DNA of 64,000 nt from Brasenia schreberi (Eukaryota; Streptophyta; Magnoliopsida; Nymphaeales; Cabombaceae). The stretch covers positions 3,882,001 to 3,946,000 of the forward strand of contig JAYKKT010000059.1 in assembly GCA_036023115.1 (NCBI GenBank). The letters run 5' to 3'. The position numbers and the translations under genes are program-made. Below are positions 39,480 to 51,263 of this stretch, piece after piece; positions within the stretch are counted from its first letter, which is position 1; every line of letters begins with the position of its first letter. Below the pieces are notes generated by a model. It did no database searches. It saw nothing but the letters and a program-made list of their open reading frames with translations, and was not told the origin of the DNA.

Positions 39480-40811
39480 ATTATAAATTGGTGGAAGGAC
39501 ATAGAGATGAGATGGAGCGAAACAGTAAGAGGATTAGTAAAAGAAAAGTTTTATTTATTTAATAATGTTTTTACTGTTCTTATAGTTTTCTTATTGAGTT
39601 CTATAAATAAGGAGCGAACAAGATTTGTTCTATGTGGTAATTTAGGAATGGGCGCTAAGTCTTCATTAGGATCAGTTCAATTGCTGATTGCTTGAATACT
39701 GAATAATGCTGCTAGAATCATCATTATAGCAATGGCGCATCTGGATGCTTCACAGGGATTTGGATAAATAAGCCGCATTTGGCAAGTCCTGGTCCGTAAG
39801 ACAAACATCTATATCTCTTCAAGTCAGTAAAATGCGATCATTGGGAGCCCTTTCCTGATATCAAATATTGTTTGGCTGATATCTTAATGACAAACAATAA
39901 AGTTGTTGTTTGTTGTGTCTGCAAATCGCATTGCTTTCACTCTGCTTTGCATTGTCTCTGTTGCCTTCTACCATGGGTTGGTGGTGATCAGCAACTCAAT
40001 CACTAAATTGAGATCATCGGAAGCCCTTCATATTTGTTTCACTCTTGAATTAATAGTTTAGATTGTCCTATGCAACCTGACATGATTGAAAGTGAGGTTG
40101 TCAGGAATGCATGAAATCACTATTGTTCTTGGTTGCCCATATTGACTTTTCTCCTATGTGATCTTCATCGGCACGGCTTATTTCTCAAAAAAGGCAGTCC
40201 TTTGGCATGAACTAGAGAGAGAGTAATATTACCTCTCAGCCGACAGGTAAGCTTGCTTTGGTGGTTATTCTCTGCAAATCGATTTCTATCTTGGTTTGAA
40301 AAATTAATTAGTTATTAAACAATTTATGTTTGTTTAAGTCAAACAAATACGGAATTAGTTACTGAACATTAATTGGAACTAATTTTCTGGATCATTTAAC
40401 TTCGTTTTATTATGCAGCGTGTTGGTGCTTTCAGTTATCTTGCGTGGTTTTTGGTAAGGTCAGGCATATTTATTTGTTGAAAAGTTTTTTTTTCCTTAAA
40501 AATAAGGAATTTGTGGTGTGCACGGTCCATTTGAAAAGTATTTAGAAGCAAACAGAAAGAATCGTGGGGTTTCAGAAAATGTTTTTTAGCGGAAATTTTC
40601 CCGACAGGAAATGGCGAGATCATTTTAAGATGGCACCTAAAGTTGTCAGGTATTTATCGTGCTTTGATGGATGACATTAAATTCATCGGTATATGGCGTA
40701 AAGGTTAATGAAACCTACTTTAGTTTATTTATTTCTACCATATCGTTGCTTGTTAAGAAAAAACATCAGGACTCAGGAAGCACTTGCTCCACACACACAC
40801 ACATATATAAA

Positions 40812-40904
<93 letters not shown>

Positions 40905-41573
40905 GTGCACACACATTCTTTTAAGGGAGGAATGTTTATATGATTTATATTTTTTTAAAACATCTTCATATGTGTTTCCAATGTTAAAATAACCTCAATC
41001 TCATTAAAAAGGTCCGCTTTTAAAGTTCACTTAGGGTATGTTTGAATCTTTGATTGGAAGGATGAACGAACGTTTTGTTCACGGATTCAGTATGCCAAGA
41101 GCGTGTAGAAACACTCCGCGGGACGAACCCACCTCGTCCGCGTGCAAGCCCTCTCATTCCTTTCATCACACAGGGAAGGTTCCTAGTTGGGCTCCTTCCA
41201 TGTGAGAAAAGAGATAGGGTTGATACAAGCTTGGGTCGGTACAAATTCATCTATTTTGGGACAAGAGTAATTGAAATTAAAATTTAAAAAGAAAAAGTTC
41301 ATGCATTTTTTAATTTTGATTGGATGAATGGTTGAGATTTGAAAAAAAATATAACAAATACATAAAAAAGTTTATCTATTATTTAAATTACTTGATTCAA
41401 TGTATTTTTTAGATTTATTTAAATATGTTATCCCTTAACCGTGATAGCATATGAGGCTGCCCCCTTAGGAGTCAAACTCCATACCAATCCTCCATTAGTA
41501 GGGTTCAGGAAAAGTATTTAAAACCTTTCCGTTTGAAATACAATCCGGAACACGCAATGAGGGCGCCCCTTCA

Positions 41574-41635
<62 letters not shown>

Positions 41636-42780
41636 TAGTTGTTTATTACATATGTAAATGACTTGAAGCCTGAAATGCTGTAATTGTTTTTGGATTTTAA
41701 GTAGATTTAGTTCGAGTTTTATAAAGCCAATCTAATATCTAAAGGGCCCATGATCCTTTATGCCAGCCCGGCCCGACTTCCAGGATTACATGGGCTGGGC
41801 TTTCGGCTCTGCTTCAAATATGGGCCAGGCCCATTTTGACATCTCTAATGAAGCTATATATGTGAATTGCAATTGGAATGAGCCCTGCCACAAAGACGGC
41901 CTGTTATGCAAACGCGTAACCATTTAGGTTATTGTAGAGGAGAGTCTATGTGTCTTGGAGCTTAAATCAACCATGTTGACTACACCTACTAACTCATCGA
42001 AGCATCTGTGAGAATATTTCTCAATAAAGGTTGTAAACAAATGAAAAATATTTTAAGATGTGGTCTATACTCAATGAGTATGATTATGGTATTCAATTAT
42101 TTTAAAAGCATGGAATTTACAATATTTATGGTAATGGGAAATGCTATTTTACATTGTGGGTGCTATTTAGTATAAGATATTTCATTTATGTATATACACA
42201 TATACAAAAGGATGGTAGATTGTTTCTTATACTCAATATTTACCAAATTGACACCCTGGTTTCGATTTACCAAAATCGTCCGTGCCTTCAACATATGGTT
42301 TCTCAATAGGGGAGGTTCGGTTAGGGTTAAGATAGGTCGACCCTAAACTGACCCCGTTTTCCCTCGAGTCATTTTGCACAACCCGAACTGGAGCTTATCG
42401 GGTTTGGGTTAACGCCAACCTGACTATAAGAAAAATTGTATAAAATTCATACGAGAATATAAAGATAAAACAATAACGGATAATACTCGATAAATAGGCA
42501 AGCTAAATAAAACGTGAAGATGCTTCAAGCGATAAAAATGCCTCACAAGACCGTTGCCATTCTAACTCGGCACCATAAAACGTATCGACGATATTTCCTC
42601 GTGAAACAACTTCATGGTGGGTGCTTTCCCTTCCCGACGTCAGCCCTAGGGCCAAACGCGACGCGCATCTCCCTGCACGTGCGAACGGAGGAAAAAAAAG
42701 GAAGGGAAGCAGAAGGACGAAGAAATTGGTTGCCATCTTAAAGCACAAAGAAGCACAGGGTTGGCAGGAGCAATATCGTT
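39480..42780. other. Spacer with microsatellites
   Basis: No gene supported. Compound (CA)n(TA)n(GA)n at 40790-40903 and (GT)n(AT)n(GTAT)n at 41573-41637. 41740-41850 has GGGCCCATGATCC/GGGCCAGGCCC repeat text. 42300-42420 has CGACCC/GGGTTAACG repeat text. Confidence 0.5.
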
Positions 42781-42783
42781 CGT

Positions 42784-43190
<407 letters not shown>

Positions 43191-43199
43191 AGTAGCTAT

Positions 43200-44580
43200 T
43201 GTTTACTTCCGATTGATGTGATATTTTTCTTCCCTTATTGCGGATGCATAATTTGTTTAACTATTTTTGGATATTAAACAATCTCTTGTGATTTATGCCT
43301 TCGATTAGTTAGATTCTTGTATTTGTTCTATTTGGTCTATACTGTGGTTTTGTATTTGATAGAAATCGTAGAATACAAGAAAATGTCTGGGATATCTGCC
43401 TTTTCCTGTACACTTGCATGAAAATCTTAAAATCAAAGTCTTTTTGCTTTTACATCTTTCCCATGAGGTGTCCCGGTGGATTATGATGGTTTCATTGAAC
43501 AAGAAGTGGTATGTGCGAGTCATTCGACAAGTGGTGAATAGAGATCATGTGTAGGTTTCTTGGTATTTTGTCTAAATATTTCAGGTCTTCTTTTTATTTT
43601 TCCCCTTTAGGGCTAGCTGGGGTTAGTCATTCGAGACCTTCATGCGTAGGTTTTGACTCTACCCTCTCGCCAGGAGAGCTGGGCCCTTTTTTTTATATCA
43701 AGGGCCGTGCTTTTTCTTGGCTTCCCCACGGTTCCACCGTTATTCTTTCTATATGTCTGGATGTTGAATTTATATTTGGTGATTACAGATCTAGTAGAAA
43801 AAGAGTCACTTGTGTGATTTTCTTGGTTGCCCTTTACCTTTTTGCCAATCATCTTCTTTGATTCTTAGTCTTTCCCATTTCTTCAATAGAAGAACCACCT
43901 GAACTGATAAACCGATTCAAAAGTTTTATTTCTTTATATTTATTATGAAGATTCCCATGGGTGACAGGAAGTTCCATCTCTCCTGGCTAGGGAATGAACT
44001 TTCGGGTTGAAGGTCATGAGTTTGATTCTCAGGGCTTGCATGTTAGGTTAGGGGTTTTTGCGGAAACCCATCTTGCCAATCATAAAAGGGACATCACGAG
44101 TTCTGAGTTGCTTATTGCACTTTCAGATGATTGCACTGATGACCGTTCACAATTTCTCATCCTGTTGAGTGACTAGACTACACTTAGTGTAAGAAGGTTT
44201 TTTTTTGGTTTGTTTTCAGTGTGCTGTTATGAGGGAAGAAGATACTTATTGTAGTAGCTGCTATTCTGTCTTCTCTTGGGTCTTTGTATTTTCAGATTCT
44301 GATGAACATGTTAAACGGGCTCTATATGACTACTTGGAGTTACAACTCTTTTGGATCATCTGAGACTGGCCTTGTTGGAAACACTAACCTTTATGAATAT
44401 CTTCTTATCGACTGTAGTCATTTTCCAATTGGCAAAGTTGGAGCTCAAACAATTCGTGCATCTTGCCATATTCCGGTGCCCTTTTGGAATCATTTTCCAT
44501 ACTTTTACTTGTTTTAACTTTTAATCGCAACCTGTGATTTACATGGCATCACTTCCATTTTGCTTTTAGTCATTCCATTC
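43200..44580. other. Possible intron of acidic-protein gene
   Basis: T-rich, intron-like sequence on the plus strand between the GAT array and the exon at 44859. A tRNA-like type B SINE lies at 43975-44050. No exon recognised. Confidence 0.35.
43975..44050 (+). mobile_element. tRNA-like SINE, type B
   Basis: CTCTCCTGGCTAGGGAATGA, TTGAAGGTCATGAGTTTGAT and TCTCAGGGCTTGCATGTTAG follow the type B pattern with a box B-like core. Confidence 0.55.
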
Positions 44581-44582
44581 AT

Positions 44583-44781
44583 GCAGTATAAGGGATCACC
44601 CTTGTATGTCCGGTCCCAAGCCCGGATAAAGGAGGAGAGTTGTGTTAGGCTTCCGACGGCTAACAACTTTGTCGGACTTATCTACCATGAATTATACAAA
44701 TTATGATAAGGGTTCTGTGGAAACGAAGAATTCATGTATCCGACCCCATCTAGTATGGGAATAGGCTTAGTTGTTGTTGTT
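44583..44781 (+). mobile_element. LINE-tailed SINE (second family)
   Basis: About 199 bp: head GGGATCACCCTTGTATGTCC, CCCAAGCCCGGATAAAGGAG, CGACGGCTAACAACTTTGTC; tail GTGGAAACGAAGAATTCATG, CGACCCCATCTAGTATGGG, ATAGGCTTAG, (TTG)n. The tail of about 75 bp equals the RTE LINE 3' end; the head is not from the LINE coding part. It sits 77 bp upstream of the exon at 44859. Confidence 0.85.
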
Positions 44782-44858
44782 ACTCACGCAGTTTTTCAAC
44801 TACTGTTTGTCCATCTAGTGTGCACATGGCTCATTCTGAGATTGCTGGCTTAATGTAG

Positions 44859-45107
44859 GAATTGGGAACAGAGTACCTTGTTCAACCTATTGGGCATGCT
44901 GTGGATGAGGAAGATACTTCTGATTTCAATCCAGGCGAAGAAAACGGTGAGGATGAAGACTTAGTTGAAGAGGATGAAGATGAGGACGATGACAGTGATG
45001 ATGGCAGCGGTGGTGGAAAAGTCGAAGCTCCTGTGCCAAAGAAGAGGTCAAGATATGAACATGATGATGATGAGGAGGAGGAGGAGGAGAGACCATCTAA
45101 ACGATAG
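44859..45107 (+). CDS. Last exon of an acidic, probably nuclear protein
   Basis: Exon starts after ATGTAG in phase 0 and reads ELGTEYLVQPIGHAVDEEDT, then ASP/GLU-rich text (GEENGEDEDLVEEDEDEDDD), a basic patch PVPKKRSRYEH, a second acid run and RPSKR before TAG; 82 codons. The LGTEYLVQP core, acidic spacers and KKR...PSKR end match a plant family of small acidic proteins with no settled function, usually annotated by composition only. The basic patch and end could act as nuclear localisation signals. Upstream exons should encode more Asp/Glu; the GAT array at 42784-43190 is a candidate but does not splice in frame. So the gene is partial here or its 5' part is broken. Confidence 0.7.
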   Translation, partial: ELGTEYLVQPIGHAVDEEDTSDFNPGEENGEDEDLVEEDEDEDDDSDDGSGGGKVEAPVPKKRSRYEHDDDEEEEEERPSKR

Positions 45108-45864
45108 TGTGACTTGATACTAGTTAGTCTATTTGCACAGCCCCAGACCAGCAAGCCTAACCCTGTTATCTGCTGAAACAGGTAACAGGTCACAAACATG
45201 ATCAGGATCTCAAAGATGCTGTGAGTGTGAGTTAGAATCTGAGGGTTCAGTCACATGAGAAAACCAATGGTTCTGGGTTTTCTACAAGAGGGTTTCTTGG
45301 TGCAACAGGTTCTTCCTTGATAGCTCTGATAAAAAACAACATTTTCCCGTGTCATTTTTTTTCTCGTTCCTTGTGTAATGCATCTGGGTTCTGTTACTAA
45401 GCATTCTGCTACTTCAGTTAGAAATTAGAATTCTGTTTATACTTCATTTAGGTTTTTTGTTCACATTAAACCTTGTAATTACGTTTGGATAGTTTTCCTC
45501 TTTCAATATCTGTATCTTAACTTTATCAAGTCCTTCCCTTGCCTGTTCTTCTGATGGTGGTGATTTCTTAAATGCTTTGTTGCCCGGTTATTGTCTTCCG
45601 GAAAGAAAAATTGCGTGATTTTGTGTAGCTCTCAACTTTTTCACGGTTGAAGACTGCTAGTTTGAATGTATTGGGGGAACATTCACAGATAGAGCCCATC
45701 CAACATGATGGTTAAGGTCCCACCTTGGGTTGGTGGATGGCATCAAAGTCCCCTTGTAAATGGCTCATCTAGGGGCGGTGATCTGAATTTGATGTTTGAT
45801 CAGTTGGCATAAAACGTGATATATTAGGTCTTGGCAGCGATATTATCTTTTTCTGTATACAACG

Positions 45865-45935
45865 GGATTCCAAAGCCTGATGCATGCCCGGGTGTCAAAC
45901 GAATGGCACTCCAACTTCCGAGTCTAACTTCCGAA
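45865..45935 (-). mobile_element. tRNA-like SINE, type B, fragment
   Basis: Plus-strand text AAGCCTGATGCATGCCCGGG, TGTCAAACGAATGGCACTCC is the reverse of the box B to GCATGCATC part of type B copies. Short and diverged. Confidence 0.45.
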
Positions 45936-46284
45936 CACGCGCACACACACGTACTTTTCATATGCGTGGTATAATATGCTCAAGATTAAATCTCTTCAAA
46001 CATTTCAAAGTTAAAATAAATTAAAAAATAAATTGCATTGTTGAGCATTAAATATGAGTATGGAAGAGTAACGGTATACTTGCTTTTGGAGATTCAAATC
46101 TTAATTGTGATAATTGAACGGTGGAAATATTAGAGGATGATTGGGTACGGATTAAGCCCTATATATGTATATATATCATGAAACTAAACCAAAATTTCAA
46201 ACTAAACTGTGAAACGACATTTTAAATTAGAATGACTCCCATTCTCTCTCTCTAGCACTCTCATTAAGACATATTAATAATCTG

Positions 46285-46388
46285 TGCATAGGGCATCGGC
46301 GAACTGGAATTGCAAACCAAAAACATGAATCTTGTCTCGAGGTCGATACCCGGTGATTCCCCCTCCCCATTGTACCAGAAGAGCTAAA
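46285..46388 (+). mobile_element. tRNA-like SINE, type B
   Basis: GGCATCGGCGAACTGGAATT, CTCGAGGTCGATACCCGG and CCCATTGTACCAGAAG follow the type B order, including the typical CCATTGTACC(A/G) 3' end. Confidence 0.5.
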
Positions 46389-46818
46389 GTAGAAAGAAAG
46401 ACCACTAATTTTATTGCTTAATGAACGTATTAGCTTTTAGCTGAACACCGGTCTCCGCGCTTACAGATAAGAGACGACCAGAAAGAGTCAAAGACGCAAT
46501 CATGGAGGCGCTCATGCATGAATTGCCTCCTTTTAGACTTTCCCACAACAAGATTCCTAAAGTTGAAGGGCTTACAGATGTCCGTCTTTTACCTCCTCTT
46601 TAATTGATGCTTTAAAAAACATGAATTATTAAATAAGCATACAAGCTCTGTTATATCCTCCCAAGCATCACTCCAAAGTTTTATAAATCTATTTATCTAT
46701 AATGGCTAGTTTAATACCTGCCACTTTATATGCTTACCTATCTTTGAAAAATCTCAATCGACTATCTTGAGAGATAGATGCTTGAATTCAAAATAAAAAA
46801 TATACCTATTGTAGATTT

Positions 46819-47022
46819 TGAACTCCCGCCTATGTAAGGGATTATCCTTGTAAGGCCGTTCCCAAGCCTGGATAAAGGAGGATTGCGTTACGCTTCCGAC
46901 AACCAACGTAAAACTTTGTCAGAGTTATCTATTATGGATTCTATAAATTATGATAGGGTTCGGTGAAAACAAAGAATCCATGTAGCCGACCCCATCTAGT
47001 ATGAGAAAAGGCTTAGTTGTTG
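46819..47022 (+). mobile_element. LINE-tailed SINE (second family), 18-bp target duplication
   Basis: 204 bp with head TGTAAGGGATTATCCTTGTA, CCCAAGCCTGGATAAAGGAG, GCTTCCGACAACCAACG and RTE LINE tail AACAAAGAATCCATGTAGCC, CCATCTAGTATGAGAAAAGG, CTTAGTTGTTG. It is flanked by tatacctattgtagattt (46801-46818) and tatacctattatagattt (47023-47040), one mismatch in 18. Same family as 44583-44781. Confidence 0.9.
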
Positions 47023-47117
47023 TATACCTATTATAGATTTATAAAAAAAAATGTGCATAAATTTTGCTTTCTACTTATTAACATAACCATTTATCTCTTT
47101 AAATAGATAAATGGTTG

Positions 47118-47120
<3 letters not shown>

Positions 47121-47168
<48 letters not shown>

Positions 47169-47345
47169 CAAGGAAAGCATATTAGCCTTTTTCTCTCTCT
47201 CTCAAAAGGATTGATTAATGAGATTGAGAAGCAAAATACAAAAAGTAAAAGTACTATCCCGTAAAAGTATAAGTATGTCTTTACTTTTTAATCTCAATTG
47301 TTGATTTCTTTGATCAGATCATCAGGATTTGTAAGGATACGGTAT

Positions 47346-47394
<49 letters not shown>
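47121..47394. repeat. Two microsatellites, (TA)n and (TA)n(GA)n
   Basis: (TA)n at 47121-47167 and (TA)n(GA)n at 47350-47394, separated by gene-free sequence. Confidence 0.9.
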
Positions 47395-47760
47395 TGCGTG
47401 TGTGTGCACGTGCACCCATGTGTGTATGTAAATATAATTCATAAATGTGAGTTTCAGATAATTAGTTCAACATTAAAGATGTGTTTGGAGTAGCCAATCC
47501 GCTTGAGGCTGCAAGGTTAGGTGGAGCAGTTTCGAGCAAGGACATGATTTTCCCAATCACCGAATTCTACAAGGTTAAATTTAGTTAATAAATGACTTTT
47601 TATGCAATGCAACCAAGTGAGTGAAGCCTCTCTTTCTTCGCTGAGGGTTAGATCTTCAAAATCATATACAAGAAAAATAAATTTCTAGTAGAAGATTTGA
47701 TGCCCAAATGACTGTATGTGTGTGTGTGTGTGCATACATCAGTACGTAAGTATAATGGGT

Positions 47761-48117
47761 TTATGCAAGGTCTATCATGGTGGCATGCCTGTTGCAATCG
47801 ATGCTCGGAGAGATGGTGAAAGGAAGCTTCAGCCCGCATTTGCCCGGCAGTGAGGCCAGTAGACCATAGTTGATCCCAGGTACTCCAGTGGCCATTTCTT
47901 TGAGGCAGCCACAAGCAGTTCTCCTGTTGGCGGCGAGGTTTAGAGCATCGAGGAGCCGCCTCACCCCAGTGAAGCATGGAGTCGGAATAGCCCCGCCGCC
48001 GACCACATAGCTGAGTTATGGACTCAAGCTTCATACTGTGCGGCCACATGAGATGGCTTGGCCTGGTTGTGAGAGGACTAAAATGGAAGCGATGCTGCTG
48101 CATGTGAATGCATGCAT
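47761..48117 (-). pseudogene. Type 1 non-specific lipid transfer protein pseudogene
   Basis: From ATG at 48117 the minus strand reads a signal-peptide-like start (MHAFTCSSIASILVLSQPGQ), ISCGRTV, then TGA, SLSP, TAA, LSYVVGGGAIPTPCFTGVRR and onward in the same frame through RRTACGCLKEMATGVPG, LLASLPGKCGLKLPF and SIDCNR to TAA at 47763. The second conserved cysteine falls at the TAA, and the CC pair is CF. The splice donor used by the paralogue (AG then GTATA) is GCATG here. Two in-frame stops, lost cysteines and a weak donor make it a dead copy of the gene at 51264-52220, same strand, 3-4 kb away. Confidence 0.88.
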
Positions 48118-48369
48118 GGTGAATCCAGCCATATCTCTTTTGCTTTCTCTCAAGTCAGGCTTATCTTTCTAGAGACTCTCTTTAAGAACTTGGTGCTTGA
48201 GTTTGTAGTGTGTGGTATCTTATACAGAAGAGAGGATGAGTGTATGGAATAAATGGCATGGGGAAATTATTTAATTTTTTGTTTAATTGCCTAATTTAAG
48301 ATGAATTTTATGCGAGAATATCTTGATAGTTAAACCTTTATTTATAGCCTGCTAGTTAAGTTATTGTTT

Positions 48370-48465
48370 TTCGATAGAACGGGGAGGCTAAGCATGATGC
48401 ACGCCCTCGGTATCGAACTCATAACCTCCAACTTACGAGTCGACCCCCAAGCCAGGCGAGCTATT
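48370..48465 (-). mobile_element. tRNA-like SINE, type B
   Basis: Plus-strand CATGATGCACGCCCTCGGTA, TCGAACTCATAACCTCCAAC, TTACGAGTCGACCCCCAAGC is the reverse of the type B head and box B region. Confidence 0.6.
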
Positions 48466-49144
48466 GTTCTTCATATAACCGGCTACCTTTTTAAGGGGTA
48501 AGTCCTCTCTTGCAAGAAGTGAAGAAATATGAGATCATATGTAAGAAACTTGGTATATGCTATCAATATTATATGCTAACATATCCAAACGAATCTTAAT
48601 CATTCAACTTGAAATGTGAATGATTGATACTTAAATTTTACAATCAAATTATACCTTTAGTAAGTATAATTAATTAAAAATCAACATTTAGTTTTCAGCT
48701 TTCAAATGGGATGATTGAGATTTGTTTGAATATGTTAGTAGGTAATATTGCTAGCATATGCCATTGCACTCATGTATTCAATGATTTCAACAAAGTAAAA
48801 GGCTTTATTATTGTCCAGGTAGTTGAGAGTGAAAAAGTTTGGCAACCAGCAAGTCATCCGCAATTTCTCCATGAGTCAGCATGCTACATGTAAATTTTCC
48901 TTTCAAGGTATTAATTTTTCCTTGAGGATTTTTTGGATTGATATTAGTTATTACTTGGTAGCAGTCCATGTTCTTCCTCCCCGCATATTTATCTGTGCCA
49001 AGAAAAAGGCTTTGTAAAGTTCATTGGCTGCACTAAGAGATGAAGAAGCTCCATATGTGAGCTTTTCAAAGAAATCTTTGTTGGTTTCTTTTGCTTGTAT
49101 CTTCCTTTTTTACTCATTTAGTTATCTTTTCTGGTTATAAGAGA

Positions 49145-49260
49145 AGGCTGAAGCCTACATCCACACACCCACACATGCATCCTCTTTGAGTCGAACTCCT
49201 CACCAATAACAATATGCTAGGGCGCCTTGCCATTGAGCTAATGCTCTGAGTACACTCATT
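49145..49260 (-). mobile_element. tRNA-like SINE, type A
   Basis: On the minus strand: CATTAGCTCAATGGCAAGGC (good tRNA box A), GAGGAGTTCGACTCAAAGAG (box B), then GTGTGGGTGTGTGG and TAGGCTTCAGCCTTCTC. It is the clearest tRNA-like head of the type A copies. Confidence 0.7.
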
Positions 49261-50189
49261 TAGTTATCTTTACCAAAATAAGGTGGCAGACCTAGAAATC
49301 TTTATGGGGAGAGTTAGGTTCAGTTGGGCGAAATTCAAGTAAGGCAATCCATATATGATAGTTTATAAAATAAATAAATAATCAGAACTCTGATGTAGAT
49401 TTTTCTTCAGATTTTGGTTGATGCAGCCGTCTCAACTCACTGATGAATAAGTCCACCATTGGCAAAGTGCATTTACCTTCAAAGAATTAAGTCGAGCAGA
49501 AGAGATTGATGTAATTAAGAAGCTTTTATATGCATGATGAGTGTGTGAATTAAAAGGAAAAGTAAGATTAGGGAAAACTTTGCACAAGAAAAGATATAAA
49601 TCATTCTTTTGCATTTGATATAATATTAGAGAAAGATAGAGTGCCGATAATAATGTTTTAAGCGAAAGCAAGATGTGCAATCATTAGATTTAGAGAATCT
49701 TAATTTGGTAGTTAACATTAGGATTTGCTTCGAGTAAAAGATGCCTATGACAGAAATAAAGATGTTAATATAGAGCATAGGGATATGATTACATGTCAAA
49801 AAAATCTTGATCACAGTTACAAACATTTTCCTATATCAAAGGATATAAGGTTAATGGTAGTTGTGGTTAATCATGCCGATAAACATTTCCCGGTAGAAAT
49901 GTAACTTTTTAGTGATTGTCAAAAATGCCAAGTCGTTGTAGTCGGAATTGAATTAATAAACATTTTTGGACCGCCTAAGATAATTAGAAAAGGTTATTTG
50001 GACCATATCTTTCTCTATTACAACTACTTGAATAGATGGTAGGGACCTAAAACAAACTTTAGTATAGTTTGTAGTAGAAAGTCAAGTCATATGGCCCCGC
50101 TTTTTACTCGATTATGAGGTTGACGAATGACTTCATGTCACAATTCTGCCGACCAGGCCTCATAATCAAACACCCCCGTATACATATAC

Positions 50190-50308
50190 AAGGTGTTAGC
50201 TCAAATGGTAGTGCTCTGCGACTCCCATTGCCAGCTTGATTCTCAGGGAGGTTGTTTTGTGTGTGTATGTGTTAGGCTTCTGCCTCCCTTTGTAACAAAG
50301 AAAAAAGG
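50190..50308 (+). mobile_element. tRNA-like SINE, type A
   Basis: GGTGTTAGCTCAAATGGTAG (box A), GATTCTCAGGGAGG (box B region), then GTGTTAGGCTTCTGCCTCCC, TTTGTAACAAAG and an A-rich end. Confidence 0.75.
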
Positions 50309-50654
50309 TTCATTGTGTATGAAATCACTTACATGTGATGTACATGCCCTAGAGTCCTCATAGAGGCCGAATTAATTATGGACCACCTACGTCCTTCTTT
50401 ATTTGGATAACCTACCAAAAAAGAGTGAGGAAGCTGCTTTTTCGTTTTCCATCAATCATTTTCTACACCGGTGATAGGCCGAGCAGCGAGTTCAATTCAC
50501 ACCGTTTCCGAAATAAGCAGAAAGGTTGGATTCCAAATGAAATTATTTCTTAGAATGAAAAGCTCGTGGGCATGCATCGCAACATGCACTCCCGCACATG
50601 TGCATGCACACATAGACACAAAGGTGTTTCTCCTCCATCATTCTCTCATGGATT

Positions 50655-50770
50655 AAGGCTTTTTTTTAGAAATGGAGAGGTTTAAGCCAGAAGCACATAC
50701 TTCGGGTATCAAACTCATGACCTTCAACTTGTGAATTGAACCCCCTAGCAACTTCTTACGCCAAGGCCCA
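50655..50770 (-). mobile_element. tRNA-like SINE, type B
   Basis: Plus-strand AGAAGCACATACTTCGGGTA, TCAAACTCATGACCTTCAAC, TTGTGAATTGAACCCCCTAG is a reversed type B copy. Confidence 0.6.
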
Positions 50771-50792
50771 TTTTTTATAGTCAAGCTGTGTT

Positions 50793-50885
50793 GTGCAACC
50801 CTTACAAGATATTCACGCCCGGTATCAAACTCGTGACCTTCAAGTCGGAGCTCTTTCGAGTTGAACCCCTAGCTAGAGCCATGCC
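50793..50885 (-). mobile_element. tRNA-like SINE, type B
   Basis: Plus-strand GCCCGGTATCAAACTCGTGA, CCTTCAAGTC and GAGTTGAACCCCTAGC; a second reversed type B copy right next to the one at 50655-50770. Confidence 0.6.
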
Positions 50886-51263
50886 TCCTGCTGCTGCTTC
50901 TTAACTGTTAAGTCTTGGTTGGCTAGGGGTGGGACTGACATATTCAACTATCATTCTAGCTTGTGTGTCTGTCTAAAGTTTGGTGGATCCACACATCAGA
51001 ACCAAAAATCTAATGAATAAACTATATATGAAGACTTGTGCGTGCGCACACACACACACATATATATGCACATATATATGATATATTTCTCCATATATAC
51101 AAATGACATAGTATATAAAGATGGAACTTCACACACTATAAACTGAAAACGACAACAACCGTATACGTAGAGTAACAGCTAACTCCCCATTCATCACTAG
51201 AACAGCCCTTCAACCTTTTATTCCTTATTAGTATGGCGTTGTGTTTATCTCAGCACCTTCCCT

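Larger units (their letters stand above)
45108..46800. other. 3' UTR and spacer
   Basis: 45108-45600 is likely the 3' UTR of the acidic-protein gene. Tail pieces of tRNA-like SINEs lie at 45865-45935 (minus) and 46285-46388 (plus). Nothing else supported. Confidence 0.4.
48118..51263. other. Spacer between LTP pseudogene and LTP gene
   Basis: No gene supported. SINE fragments are listed separately. 49430-49830 has only short ORFs without family resemblance. Confidence 0.45.

Noticed and set aside
44882..45199. Serine-rich ORF on the minus strand
   Set aside because: Antisense shadow of the Asp/Glu-rich exon.
49145..49260. True tRNA gene
   Set aside because: Boxes A and B are present but there is no cloverleaf with acceptor stem; it continues into a SINE 3' end.
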